DNA from: an uncultured Blastocatellia bacterium
GTDB lineage: Bacteria; Acidobacteriota; Blastocatellia; Chloracidobacteriales; Chloracidobacteriaceae
Reading direction: 5' to 3'
DNA length: 37,752 bases
Assembly (NCBI GenBank): GCA_937934745.1
Contig: CALGZC010000068.1
Location: forward strand, 1 to 37,752
Part shown: piece after piece, positions 1-8,384 of the stretch
Layout of the letters: each line of letters starts with the position of its first letter
How positions within the stretch are numbered: position 1 is the stretch's first letter
Translations under genes and position numbers: made by a program
The notes under the pieces: generated by a model
The model's input: the letters and a program-made list of their open reading frames with translations, nothing else
Database searches by the model: none
What the model was told of the DNA's origin: nothing

Positions 1-48
1 TTGGTTTTCTCAGGGAAGTTTCGTGCGCCCTCTGCGGCGCTGCGGTGA

Positions 49-174
49 AATTTCCGGTGGGTCGAAGGACGATGGTGGTCAGAAGCAGCTCCCCTGCTGA
101 AGGAAGCGACTCCGGGGTGGTGCAATGCCGCGCCTGCGCGCCGTTTGGAGCATTGCCAAGAATCTCCGGCCTGA
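49..174 (+). pseudogene. C-terminal remnant of a TnpB-like (IS200/IS605) protein
   Basis: An open frame follows a stop at 46-48 and ends at TGA 172-174. Its last residues include EAAPLLKEATPGWC and finish QESPA. This matches the poorly conserved tail often seen at the end of TnpB proteins, where the stop codon lies inside the element's terminal hairpin, as it does here. No zinc-ribbon or RuvC motif is present, because the stop at 46-48 and the window edge cut the frame. The reading rests on the combination of tail style and hairpin and not on a catalytic motif. It could also be a coincidental frame. Confidence 0.45.
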
Positions 175-195
175 AGGCCGGGGAGGATTGTCAAG
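160..195 (+). mobile_element. Probable right end of an IS200/IS605-type element
   Basis: A near-perfect hairpin has arms CCGGCCT (166-172) and AGGCCGG (175-181) with a 2-base loop, extended by one wobble and one further pair. It is followed by GGAGGATTGTCAAG. A GC-rich hairpin followed by GGAGGAT and TCAA is the usual look of the right end of TnpB-carrying IS200/IS605 elements, which is also the 3' end of the guide-like omega RNA. No tnpA or left end is seen in the window. Confidence 0.5.
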
Positions 196-200
196 AATGA

Positions 201-238
201 ACTGACTGCCTGGGCCGTTGACGCCCCAGGCAGTCAGT
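201..238. repeat. Perfect 14-bp inverted repeat
   Basis: The arm ACTGACTGCCTGGG (201-214) is matched exactly by its reverse complement at 225-238, with a 10-base loop. No T-run follows, so it is not a standard intrinsic terminator. It lies a few bases beyond the presumed IS end and is followed by a 12-bp tandem repeat (ATGGAACTGACG at 243-254 and 255-266). Confidence 0.7.
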
Positions 239-269
239 GGCAATGGAACTGACGATGGAACTGACGGCG

Positions 270-307
270 GTGAAGCTTGCTGATAGGCAGCTTCACTGCT
301 GCGCTTT
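270..307 (+). terminator. Possible weak terminator hairpin
   Basis: GTGAAGCT (270-277) pairs with AGCTTCAC (289-296) across an 11-base loop, and a run of five T follows after 'tgctgcgc'. The distance from stem to T-run is longer than ideal. The rest of the leader up to 473 shows no other gene or recognisable signal. Confidence 0.3.
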
Positions 308-473
308 TTGACGCGCAATTGAGGCTGCGTCAGCAGGTGTCACGAAGCTGTTTACAAAACCGTTGCTTTCATGCTTCACTCGTAAAACTCCCAGCTTCAG
401 GTGATAAGGTTAAGGCCTTGGTTTTTCAAGTCCTGGCGTTGCCCGGTGAGGTTGCCTGCGCGGAACTGCTGCC

Positions 474-1406
474 ATGATGCACAATGTGAAACAAGTTGAC
501 GCTCGGCGCGGGTTGTGTTGTGGCCGGTTGAGCTTTGTCGGATGGTGGAAACTATCTTGGGTGGTGATCTGGTGTTTTGCCGTCGGTGGGCTAAGTTGTC
601 CGGCGGTTTCCCTGCCTGCCGGTTCTGTCCATCCACAGTCAACAGGTGTCCTCTCCGAAGCCGAACTCCTGGCGGCATTGCGCAGCTTCAAAGTCGAGGC
701 TGACGAGCTCCAGAAGCAGCTGATTGCCTCGCCTTTGGGACAACCAGTTAGTCGGCGGATGGTACGTTATGAGGAGTACAGTGCGTTACACGCCAGCTGG
801 GGAACCCGGATTCAAGAGCGCTACAACCTGCTCAATGGTTACTATGAGCAGGTGAATCGTGTTTACCGGGTCAATCCGAACTCACGGCTTTATCTTGACA
901 TCCGAAACGCCTATGTTGATGCCAAAGCCGCGTTTGACGCACTCAACCAAGCCTTTGCCAAGTGTTCCAAGCCGGATGACACGCGGACCCCAACGGTCGT
1001 TGTGTCGGACGGCCGGCTCAGCACACATCTCTCCAAGGCCATCACCACTGCCAAGACGGAGTCCACCCCGACGGTCGACATCGGGCAGGTTGATGAGTTG
1101 CGCTACATCGGGAAGTTCGACGCCGTTGAACTCTACTTACTGGTTCACGCCACGACTGCCTGCTATGTGATGTACGGCCTGCAGGATCGGAAGACAGATG
1201 AAAAAGGGGAGGTTGTGGATGAAGTGGACCCGCGCGTGATTTTCTCCCGGCCGTTCAACGTGGCAGTCGTGCAGAACTTCACCCCGCAAGAGCATCTTGA
1301 CCACGTACTACAACTCGACCTAACACCGGTGCAGGCGCAGCTTGAAACCTGGCGGTTCATTACCGAGTCGCTCGCACGCGCGAAGAGCTATGCCCGCAAT
1401 GATTAG
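474..1406 (+). CDS. Secreted or membrane-anchored hypothetical protein
   Basis: This protein has 310 residues. The N-terminus has a long hydrophobic stretch around residues 22-46 (FVGWWKLSWVVIWCFAVGGL), which fits a signal peptide or anchor, so the mature protein probably lies in the periplasm. The remainder is soluble, mostly helical in appearance, and rich in charged residues, with no catalytic motif that I recognise. Two cysteines (in FAKCSK and TACYVM) lie in the middle and do not form a metal-binding pattern. The ATG at 474 is directly followed by a second ATG, and the Shine-Dalgarno sequence is poor. The gene ends 23 bases before the hybrid kinase on the same strand, so the two may be cotranscribed and the protein could be a partner of the sensor. 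That link is inference only. Confidence 0.6.
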   Translation: MMHNVKQVDARRGLCCGRLSFVGWWKLSWVVIWCFAVGGLSCPAVSLPAGSVHPQSTGVLSEAELLAALRSFKVEADELQKQLIASPLGQPVSRRMVRYEEYSALHASWGTRIQERYNLLNGYYEQVNRVYRVNPNSRLYLDIRNAYVDAKAAFDALNQAFAKCSKPDDTRTPTVVVSDGRLSTHLSKAITTAKTESTPTVDIGQVDELRYIGKFDAVELYLLVHATTACYVMYGLQDRKTDEKGEVVDEVDPRVIFSRPFNVAVVQNFTPQEHLDHVLQLDLTPVQAQLETWRFITESLARAKSYARND

Positions 1407-1429
1407 AAGCCAGGCCCGCCATCATTGAT

Positions 1430-4270
1430 GTGATGGCTTTGGAACGGCCGTTCCTCTACCCCCGGACGCACCGATCTTGTCAGGTTGCCGTTCATCGGGT
1501 AGAGTTACAGGCTGCGCAGTTTTTATTGGTTGGCTGCAAAGTTTTTTCAGTCCTCGGCACTCCTGCTTCGTTGTCAGCGGCTTCTTCATTTTGCATTGCT
1601 ACTGTCGGGACTACACCCACTCTCGAACGTCTATCCACGGCTTTGCGTGATACCGGCGGTCAGGTTGCGTCTCTGAGCAGCCCGGCAGCAGTGGACTGGT
1701 CAGCGGTGGACGCCGTTGTGGTGGACGCCCAGGACGTGGACTGCTCTTCATCTGCGGCGTGGTGGCGCGCTGCCGAGCAGCACCAGGTCCCGGTATTGGT
1801 GTACGCCCACCGGTTGTTAGCGTCGCAGGCAGCAGCCTGGTTGGGGGCAGGGGCATGGGATTGCCTGGACGCGGGAATGCCGCCAGCGTTGGTCATCCAC
1901 CGGATTCAGCAAGCGGCGGCGTGGCGGCGACAAGCGTCTGATAACGCTTTACAGGCAGCCTTTGTGCGCAGTCTGAGCAGGTCATCGCCGGCGCGGATTG
2001 GTGTGGTGGAAAACGTCAGGGGGCGCTTTGTGTTCCGGATTGTCAACCAGACCCTGGCGGCAGATTTTGGGCGTCTGCCGGAACAACTCATCGGTCACCC
2101 ACTGAATGAGCTGGGGCTGACGGAGGGGCAGGCCGCCGATCTGTCGGTGTGGCAACGGTGGTGTCGGGAAGCGCTCCGCCGCGAAAGCAGCCTGTCGTTC
2201 GTGCATCAGTCACTTTCCTCTGCCCGGTGGTTTGCGGCCACCTTTGATCCGCTTCGTCGGCATGGTTTCGCTGCGGATGCCGTTTTGATGTACATCGAGG
2301 ACATTAGTGACCAACAGGCGGCAAAGCTCCGTTCGGTGGAAAGCGAAGAGCGCTTTTACCGTGTCTTTCAGGTGATTCCGATTGCGACTTCAATTCAGAC
2401 CATACCTGACGGACGCTATCTCGACATCAACGCGGCATTCACCAAGATGTTCGGCTACACCCGTGCGGAGGTGCTCGGACACACGGCGCTGGAACTGGGT
2501 TTGTGGCTGAAGCCGGAGCAGCGCGAGCAGTATTACCGCGAGCTGGAAACGCAGGGGAAGGTGATTGATTTTCAGGGAAGCTATCGCACCCGCGATGGGC
2601 GGGTGGGGGAGGCCTTGGTATCGGCGGTGACGCTGGTCATCGGCGACATGCCCTGTCAACTGGCGCTAATTCAAGATGTGACCGAGGCGCTTCAGTTGAC
2701 GGAACGCCTGCGGCAACGTGAGGAGTGGTTTCACGCCATCCTCAACGCGGCGCTTGATGGGATTATTGTCGAGGATGAGCGACGCATTGTGTATGCCAAC
2801 CAGGCCGTGGCCCGCCTATACGGTGTTGAGACGCCGGAGGCGTTGGTCGGGCAGGAGTTCTACGTCATGTGCGCACCGCATGAAGAGGGACGCTTGCGCG
2901 ACTACACGCAGCGTCGGATGCGCGGTGAGCCAGCTCCGCCGACGTATGAGTTCACGGCGCGGCGTGCCGATGGCACAACGATAGAGATTGAAAATGCCGT
3001 GTCGGAGTTTATGTCCGGCGGCAAGAAATACCTGATTGCCATTATGCGCGACGTCGGAGAGCGGAAACGCCTCCAGGCGACCCTCCAGTTGGCGCAGAAG
3101 ATGGATGCCGTTGGCCGGCTGGCCGGGGGGATTGCGCATGACTTCAACAATTTGCTGAACGGCATTTTGGGGTTCTTGCGGCTGGCGAGGCGGAAAGCAC
3201 TGTTGGGCGGCGACAAGACGCTGGAAGAGTACTTCAACGCCATCGAATCCTCCGCCGAGCGCGCTGCACAGTTGGTCTCCAAGCTGCTCGCTTTTGGGCG
3301 CCAGAAAGAAGCTTCGCGGCAGATCCTTGACCTGACGGCAGTGGTTGAGGACAGCTTGTTGCTCATCCGTGGGTTGTTGCCGCCGAACATTGAACTCATC
3401 ACCGACCTGTCCCCCACCGTACTGCCTCTGGAGGGGGATCGAGATCAGCTTCAGCAGGTGATCGTCAACCTGTGTCTCAACGCACGCGATGCGATGCCTC
3501 AGGGGGGGACAATTACGCTGGGCACGCGCGCCGAGGTGTTCTCGGTTCGGCGCGACGGTCGAACGTTAAGTGGTCAGCTTGGCGGACCTTGTGTGTGTCT
3601 GACGGTGGCCGACACCGGAATTGGGATGGACGAGGACATTCGCCGGCGGATTTTCGACCCATTTTTTACGACCAAGGCGATGGGCGATGGCGCCGGCCTG
3701 GGCCTGTCGGTGGTGCACGGTATTGTGACGGCGCATGGTGGTTCAATCGGTGTGGAGAGTACGCCGGGCAAGGGCACACGCTTCGAGATTCGCTTCCCGG
3801 CGCTCCGGGCCGGGGCCGGAGGCAACACTTCACCGCAACAGTATCCAACGCCGGAGGACGGTGTCTCCCTTGTCCATCCGGCGTCTTCAGCGGGCCTGGT
3901 GCTGGTGGTCGAGGATGATGTGATGATTGCCCAGCTTGTAGCAGAAATTTTGCACGAAGCAGGTTATGACGTCCTCACGGCCACCGATGGTCAACAGGGC
4001 ATTGCGCGCTTTGCCGAACGGCCGGACGCCTTCAAGCTGGTGATTTTGGACGTGACCATTCCGAAGTTGGACGGGCTGGCCTGCCTGCGGGTCATTCGTC
4101 ATCACCGACCTGACATCCCGGTTGTGATCGCCAGCGGCTACGGGGAGGAAATTGCGGCGGGCGAACTTTCAGCCCAGGCATCTGTGTTTCTCCAGAAGCC
4201 GTTCACGCCGGAAGTGCTCCTGTCGGTGGTCGCCCGTGCCCTTGGGCAGGATGCCTCGTCAGCCACCTGA
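1430..4270 (+). CDS. Multi-PAS hybrid histidine kinase with C-terminal receiver
   Basis: This protein of about 946 residues is a sensor that autophosphorylates and can pass the phosphate to its own receiver. Order of parts: a receiver-like N-terminal domain at about 54-165, apparently degenerate; PAS-like segments at about 185-295, 305-420 and 430-545; a HisKA dimerisation helix with GGIAHDFNN (phospho-acceptor His about 570); an HATPase domain with N box NLCLNARDAM (about 681-690), DTGIGM (728-733), FDPFFTTK and GAGLGLS; and a receiver at about 822-942 with acidic pair E828-D830, phospho-acceptor Asp about 874 and Lys about 923. There is no transmembrane helix, so it is probably cytosolic and senses an internal cue through PAS. 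The start is GTG 1430 or ATG 1433, neither with a clear ribosome-binding site. No DNA-binding output domain or cognate regulator is adjacent. The HDFNN form of the H box is typical of soluble hybrid kinases. Confidence 0.93.
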   Translation: MMALERPFLYPRTHRSCQVAVHRVELQAAQFLLVGCKVFSVLGTPASLSAASSFCIATVGTTPTLERLSTALRDTGGQVASLSSPAAVDWSAVDAVVVDAQDVDCSSSAAWWRAAEQHQVPVLVYAHRLLASQAAAWLGAGAWDCLDAGMPPALVIHRIQQAAAWRRQASDNALQAAFVRSLSRSSPARIGVVENVRGRFVFRIVNQTLAADFGRLPEQLIGHPLNELGLTEGQAADLSVWQRWCREALRRESSLSFVHQSLSSARWFAATFDPLRRHGFAADAVLMYIEDISDQQAAKLRSVESEERFYRVFQVIPIATSIQTIPDGRYLDINAAFTKMFGYTRAEVLGHTALELGLWLKPEQREQYYRELETQGKVIDFQGSYRTRDGRVGEALVSAVTLVIGDMPCQLALIQDVTEALQLTERLRQREEWFHAILNAALDGIIVEDERRIVYANQAVARLYGVETPEALVGQEFYVMCAPHEEGRLRDYTQRRMRGEPAPPTYEFTARRADGTTIEIENAVSEFMSGGKKYLIAIMRDVGERKRLQATLQLAQKMDAVGRLAGGIAHDFNNLLNGILGFLRLARRKALLGGDKTLEEYFNAIESSAERAAQLVSKLLAFGRQKEASRQILDLTAVVEDSLLLIRGLLPPNIELITDLSPTVLPLEGDRDQLQQVIVNLCLNARDAMPQGGTITLGTRAEVFSVRRDGRTLSGQLGGPCVCLTVADTGIGMDEDIRRRIFDPFFTTKAMGDGAGLGLSVVHGIVTAHGGSIGVESTPGKGTRFEIRFPALRAGAGGNTSPQQYPTPEDGVSLVHPASSAGLVLVVEDDVMIAQLVAEILHEAGYDVLTATDGQQGIARFAERPDAFKLVILDVTIPKLDGLACLRVIRHHRPDIPVVIASGYGEEIAAGELSAQASVFLQKPFTPEVLLSVVARALGQDASSAT

Positions 4271-4414
4271 GTCGGCATCATGATCGGCATCATGAGTTGA
4301 CACCGCCGGCGCCTGTGCGAATCCATATACTAGCGTGGATTTGCACCACGTCACACAACCAGGGCTGCGGACCAACCGCGCCGGGAACACTGCACGATAC
4401 TTTGCGAGGAACCG

Positions 4415-4726
4415 ATGCCCATCAACGACGACGTTCCCTGCCGCCTCTCTCCGTACCGAAGTTCGTCCGATATTCCAGAAGGGAGGAAGCTGTCCCGTAA
4501 CTTTTACGCCGGTCGGGTGACCTCGCCGCCGGTGATGAACACGACGCCGCCGGCGCCGGCCGGGGGCTTTGGGCGTGAAATCCCGCGCGGGCGAAAGCTC
4601 CCGGCCGGCTTTTATGCTGCCCGTCGGACCTCGGCTTTTCAGCCGGAGCAGTACACCAAGCCGATCCCGCGCAAAACACCCCGGATTACGGGGCGCCCGA
4701 CGACTGACTGGTACGATCCGCGCTAG
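4415..4726 (+). CDS. Small basic proline-rich protein with an internal twin repeat
   Basis: This protein has 103 residues and I do not recognise it. The ATG at 4415 has GAGGA a few bases upstream, a reasonable ribosome-binding site. Two imperfect copies of an 18-residue unit are present: IPEGRKLSRNFYAGRVTS (about residues 20-37) and IPRGRKLPAGFYAARRTS (about 56-73), separated by a Pro/Ala/Gly linker. The C-terminus is rich in Pro, Arg and Thr and ends WYDPR. No signal peptide or membrane helix is seen. The last 41 bases overlap the 3' end of kdsB on the other strand. The repeat preserved at protein level with a ribosome-binding site argues for a real gene, although the region is GC-rich and open in other frames. 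Confidence 0.55.
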   Translation: MPINDDVPCRLSPYRSSSDIPEGRKLSRNFYAGRVTSPPVMNTTPPAPAGGFGREIPRGRKLPAGFYAARRTSAFQPEQYTKPIPRKTPRITGRPTTDWYDPR

Positions 4727-5534
4727 GTGGGCGCATTGATGATGTTCCGGCGCCGTGCGGTGGGGTTGTTTCGCGGTGCGCCAGGTAGCGGCGGACGCGC
4801 TCGGCGTCGGCAGGCGTGTCCACACCGATCGATGGGTGGGTGGACTCAACCACATGGATCGGTATGCCGTAGGTCAACGCCCGGAGCTGCTCAAGTCCCT
4901 CGGCCAGTTCCAACGGTGCCGGGGGCAGGTGGGTCAAGTGCAGCAATGTCTCACGGCGATACACATACAGCCCCGTGTGCTTGCGCCATAGCGCCTGCGC
5001 CTGCGCCGGCTGCCGGGGATAGGGAATCAGGGCGCGTGAGAAATACAGCGCTTGGTGTTGGGCATTGCACACAACCTTGACAATGTTGGGGTTGGCGGCG
5101 TCGACCGGGTCAAGCCGCTCGCAGGTGGTAACAAGGGGCAGTAGTGGGTCGGCCTGGGCTGGAGCAATGGCGGCGGCAATCGTTTCCGGGGCGATTAGCG
5201 GCTCATCGCCCTGCACGTTAACAATCAGATCGGCGTCAATGGCCGCCGCCACTTCTGCCACCCGGTCTGTGCCGCTCGGATGGTCGGCGCGCGTCAGCCA
5301 CACCTCACCGCCGAAACCGGCGACGACGGCGGCAATTTGTTGGTCTGCCGTGGCGACAATGACCTGCGCGACGCCGGGCGTTTGCCGGACGCGGTCGTAA
5401 ACATGCTGAATCATTGGCCGTCCGCACAGATCGAGCAGGGGTTTACCCGGCAGACGGGTTGCGGCATAACGGGCCGGGATGATGGCAACAACGCGCAACG
5501 GCGGCCGGGGAGAAGCTTCACAGGCGCGTTCCAT
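4686..5534 (-). CDS. kdsB: 3-deoxy-manno-octulosonate cytidylyltransferase (CMP-Kdo synthetase)
   Basis: It activates Kdo with CTP to CMP-Kdo for the inner core of lipopolysaccharide, in the cytoplasm. The N-terminal nucleotide-binding motif IPARYAATRLPGKPL, the substrate motif HPSGTDR and VNVQGDEPLI are all present, as is KHTGLYVYRRETL further on, as in the KdsB family. I chose ATG 5532-5534, which gives 282 residues beginning MERACEASPRP. The frame stays open upstream to a TTG at 5672 and would add a Cys-rich stretch containing CPVC. That is possible but not typical of the family. The C-terminus carries an extra tail of about 30 residues (HGAGTSSMRPPSAD...) that the enzyme does not need and that overlaps the small gene on the opposite strand. 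It indicates an organism with an LPS outer membrane. Confidence 0.92.
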   Translation of the reverse strand: MERACEASPRPPLRVVAIIPARYAATRLPGKPLLDLCGRPMIQHVYDRVRQTPGVAQVIVATADQQIAAVVAGFGGEVWLTRADHPSGTDRVAEVAAAIDADLIVNVQGDEPLIAPETIAAAIAPAQADPLLPLVTTCERLDPVDAANPNIVKVVCNAQHQALYFSRALIPYPRQPAQAQALWRKHTGLYVYRRETLLHLTHLPPAPLELAEGLEQLRALTYGIPIHVVESTHPSIGVDTPADAERVRRYLAHRETTPPHGAGTSSMRPPSADRTSQSSGAP

Positions 5535-5731
5535 AAACGTGGGGCAGCAACGCTGGAGCAGTGTCGGTTCTTTGGGCTCGGCGCCGGGGCTTTGCCGAGT
5601 CCCGCGTTCTGTGTATCGAGTTCTGCATACCGGGCAAAAGGTAAATTCAGTGAGAGTGCAACGCCGGCGCAACCCGTCGGCACGAACAAGCGGTATCTTG
5701 CCGGACAGGTGCTGGGCAGTTGTACCTGCCC

Positions 5732-7303
5732 TTACGCCGGATGTAGCGGGGAAGCCGGCCGCTCTGGCAGGGGCTGCACCTGCGTTGGCAGCCGGTTGCT
5801 AGCCTGACCGGTTTCCCAGGCGAGCGTTTCAGCCTGCCGTGCCAGACATCTGCCCAGTGCTTCGGTCTCGGTGGCGGGGACATCCCGGATAACCACCGGG
5901 GTCGGCCCGGCTGTGTCCAGGATCAGTGTCGCCAAACCTAGCCGCCGGTCAAACGGCGTTTGCCGGATGACGACCGTCTGAATGTTCTGGACCGGTACGA
6001 CATGGATGACGCGGTTCGCCCAACCCTGACGGACGAACCAGTAACGCGGGGTAGCGATGTACCCCCGTGCACAGGAATCCAGCCGGCTGACAAGGACAAT
6101 GACCGGCAAGCCCACCAGGACGAGCCAACCGAGGAGCCAGGTCCACCACCACCAGCATATCACTGCGGCCGGAATGAGCCAGCCCAAGCGCCGGAGGATG
6201 CCGCGCCGCACGGCTAAGGGGGATACAGACCGCCACGCCCGCTCATCCGGTAGATCGTCGGCTAAAAAACGCCGAAGCAGGTTGTTCACCTCCGCGCTGC
6301 GCACGAGCGGAGCCAACAAGCCCCGGCCCTGGCGTTCTTCCTGCCGTTCATAGGTGACACTGGCGACCTCGACCCGGAGTGCCGCCCATCCGCACAGTCG
6401 GCGTAACACCGTTTGCTCTACGGCGATCAACTGAATGCGCGCTGGCGACAGGTTGCTCACATGGCGCGTGAAGAGTCCATAGGTACGCCGGAGCGCCGCG
6501 CCCTGCTGCGTCAGGCGAAAGTCATAGAACCGCACCAGGCTCAGCAGTCCTGAGAGGGTGACACTGAGGAGCAGCAGAGCACCGGCCCAGCAGGCGAGGA
6601 GGGCTGCCGCCGTCCAGGGGCTTTGTTGACCGAGCGCGCGGGTGGCGTCGGCGATGGCGTGCCACACGGCCCGGCGCTTGTCTTCAGGCAGCCATTCTTC
6701 GGCAAAGCGGAACAGTGCCCCCAGGGCAAGAAACAGCGTGAAGATGCTGTTAGATGTCAGTCCCGCGGCGAGCAACGCACGGGGAGACAGGGCCAGCAGC
6801 GGTGTTTCTGCTGCATCTGGGGCGGGGACCGGTGAAACAGCGGCTGCTGCCTGCACACCGAACACACTCCGGCGCAGGTGGGCAATGTCGGAGACGGCGA
6901 GCACGGCCAGCGAGGCTTCAACGCCGTTGCCCGTCGAGGTCTCAATGTCGGCCCGCGCCACTCCGAGCCACCGTTGGATGAGATTCTGCTCAAGGCGAAT
7001 TTCCTGAATGTTGGCCAACGGGATGTGCCGTTCCTGGTGGCGCAGCAGGCCCTGTTCGATGACCAGTTCATCGGCTGCTACGCGGTAGCGAAAGCTTCGG
7101 TAACGGGCGATGGTCAGCAGCAGGCTCAGCAGGCCGAACACAAGTACCAACAGCGCGCCGAAGATGCTGAAGTCAGAAATGACCCAGTACAGCAGGGGGA
7201 TCAGGAGTTGCCGGGCAACGCCAAGGAGTTCAAACAGCAGCGTCCAGGGGTGGAGCCGGCCGGACGGACGCGATAGCGCGGCAGGATGGCTTTCGGGCTT
7301 CAT
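5732..7303 (-). CDS. bPH2-domain (DUF304) membrane protein, YdbT-like
   Basis: This protein has 523 residues. It has pairs of hydrophobic helices near residues 25-65, 180-235 and 375-405, each followed by a soluble segment that looks like a bacterial PH (bPH2) domain, for example YRVAADELVIEQGLLRHQERHIPLANIQEI and the later RQGWANRVIHVVPVQNIQTVVI. This three-unit layout is that of Bacillus YdbT. The start codon overlaps the stop of the upstream gene in an ATGA, so the two are translationally coupled and probably form one membrane complex, as with YdbS-YdbT. The biochemical role is not established. The family has been linked to envelope stress or antimicrobial resistance in Bacillus. Confidence 0.82.
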   Translation of the reverse strand: MKPESHPAALSRPSGRLHPWTLLFELLGVARQLLIPLLYWVISDFSIFGALLVLVFGLLSLLLTIARYRSFRYRVAADELVIEQGLLRHQERHIPLANIQEIRLEQNLIQRWLGVARADIETSTGNGVEASLAVLAVSDIAHLRRSVFGVQAAAAVSPVPAPDAAETPLLALSPRALLAAGLTSNSIFTLFLALGALFRFAEEWLPEDKRRAVWHAIADATRALGQQSPWTAAALLACWAGALLLLSVTLSGLLSLVRFYDFRLTQQGAALRRTYGLFTRHVSNLSPARIQLIAVEQTVLRRLCGWAALRVEVASVTYERQEERQGRGLLAPLVRSAEVNNLLRRFLADDLPDERAWRSVSPLAVRRGILRRLGWLIPAAVICWWWWTWLLGWLVLVGLPVIVLVSRLDSCARGYIATPRYWFVRQGWANRVIHVVPVQNIQTVVIRQTPFDRRLGLATLILDTAGPTPVVIRDVPATETEALGRCLARQAETLAWETGQASNRLPTQVQPLPERPASPLHPA

Positions 7304-7935
7304 CGTGTCGTCTCTCCTGTTGGCTCGACGGCCGCTGTAGGTGCTTTCTGACCCTGGAGCTGTGCCAGAAGCCGGTTGCGCAGCGCGGCCGCATCGGCAG
7401 CCGGCAGCCCTGGCAGCACGGTACTCGACGCATGCATCCCGGCCGTGTGAAAAACAAGGGTGGCCAGTCCGTATGAGCGCTCAAACGGGCCTTGGCGGAG
7501 GTCAATGTGCTGGAGGCGTGACAGGGGTATGAGCCGGCTTTCGCGAAACCACACGCCGTGGCCTACCTCAATGACGTGGTTGTCGATCCGGTAGGCGTAA
7601 TGCCGATAGGCCAGCGGCGGATACCGGATGACATAGGCCACCGCGAAGAGTACCGCCAACGCCCACCCTGCGAGCAGCACCCAGAACCACATCCCCAGGG
7701 ACAGGACGAGTGTGCCGACGGTGATCAGAACAAAGGCCACGGACAGGAAGAGGCTCCATTCGATGCCGTCGGTCAGCCGCCACAGGGCGATAACGTTGGG
7801 GTCGAGGGTGGAAAAACGCTCCGCCGGCGGTGGATCGGATGGGGCCGCCGGTGGTGTCGCCATCTCGGCCGGCGCCGTGGAGACGGCAGGCGGTAGTGGC
7901 GGAAAGGCGAGGACATCCGGTGCAGGATCAGGCAC
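7300..7935 (-). CDS. bPH2-domain (DUF304) membrane protein, YdbS-like
   Basis: This protein has 211 residues. The proline/alanine-rich N-terminus of about 45 residues is followed by two membrane helices (WSLFLSVAFVLITVGTLVL and WFWVLLAGWALAVLFAVAYVI) and one bPH2 domain (YRIDNHVIEVGHGVWFRESRLIPLSRLQHIDL). The start is GTG at 7935, supported by TAGGAA about 8 bases upstream. It is the first gene of a two-gene unit and overlaps the next by four bases. The short single-unit protein together with the long three-unit protein is the standard arrangement of this family. Confidence 0.8.
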   Translation of the reverse strand: MPDPAPDVLAFPPLPPAVSTAPAEMATPPAAPSDPPPAERFSTLDPNVIALWRLTDGIEWSLFLSVAFVLITVGTLVLSLGMWFWVLLAGWALAVLFAVAYVIRYPPLAYRHYAYRIDNHVIEVGHGVWFRESRLIPLSRLQHIDLRQGPFERSYGLATLVFHTAGMHASSTVLPGLPAADAAALRNRLLAQLQGQKAPTAAVEPTGETTR

Positions 7936-8384
7936 GGTCTCGTTCCTACTTTGGCGTCAGTGAGCTTAGGTCACGTCCCCGGCGATGCTCCTCAGACGAC
8001 GGCGCCGCGGTCTCGGTTGATTCTGACATCAATCTGTCCGGAACGACAATCTGCCTGCGGTCGAGACCGGCCATTGGCCTTAAGGCAGCGCGCGTCATCG
8101 CGCCTTAAGGCAGCGCGCGTCATCGCGATGCCGGGCAGGCGACCGTACCAGAGGTTCGGGGTTCGCCCTGTGCCGACCGGCGTGCGGTGGTCGGTTGCCT
8201 AGGGGTGGGCCGGGGGCGCATCGCGCCGCCGCCACGACGTGGGGCTGCGCCACCACTGCGGGTTGCACCCGGTAGCGGCTCGGTGGGCTACACCGCGCGG
8301 ATGGATTGTGCTCGGCCGCCACGCGGGCTACGGCGGCGGATCACCGGAGAGTCTGGGGTGCGGCAGGGGCCGCCAAAGCAGGGT
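7936..8384. other. 449-bp gap with a tandem repeat and no gene seen
   Basis: The gap lies between the bPH2 pair and the hibernation factor, both transcribed leftward. It is very GC-rich, and frames open here show no family resemblance. The one clear structure is a 25-bp tandem repeat, listed separately. No tRNA or riboswitch is recognised. Confidence 0.5.
8077..8126. repeat. Two perfect 25-bp tandem copies, each with a 10-bp palindrome
   Basis: The unit begins with the palindrome GCCTTAAGGC, followed by AGCGCGCGTCATCGC. It occurs at 8077-8101 and again without change at 8102-8126. It may be a recent tandem duplication or a pair of protein-binding sites. It lies about 140 bp upstream of the minus-strand bPH2 operon start. 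Confidence 0.85.

Noticed and set aside
4259-4855. 198-residue minus-strand frame opposite the small twin-repeat gene
   Set aside because: It has no ribosome-binding site and no recognisable motif, with Arg/Pro-rich shadow composition. It overlaps the ends of three better-supported genes.
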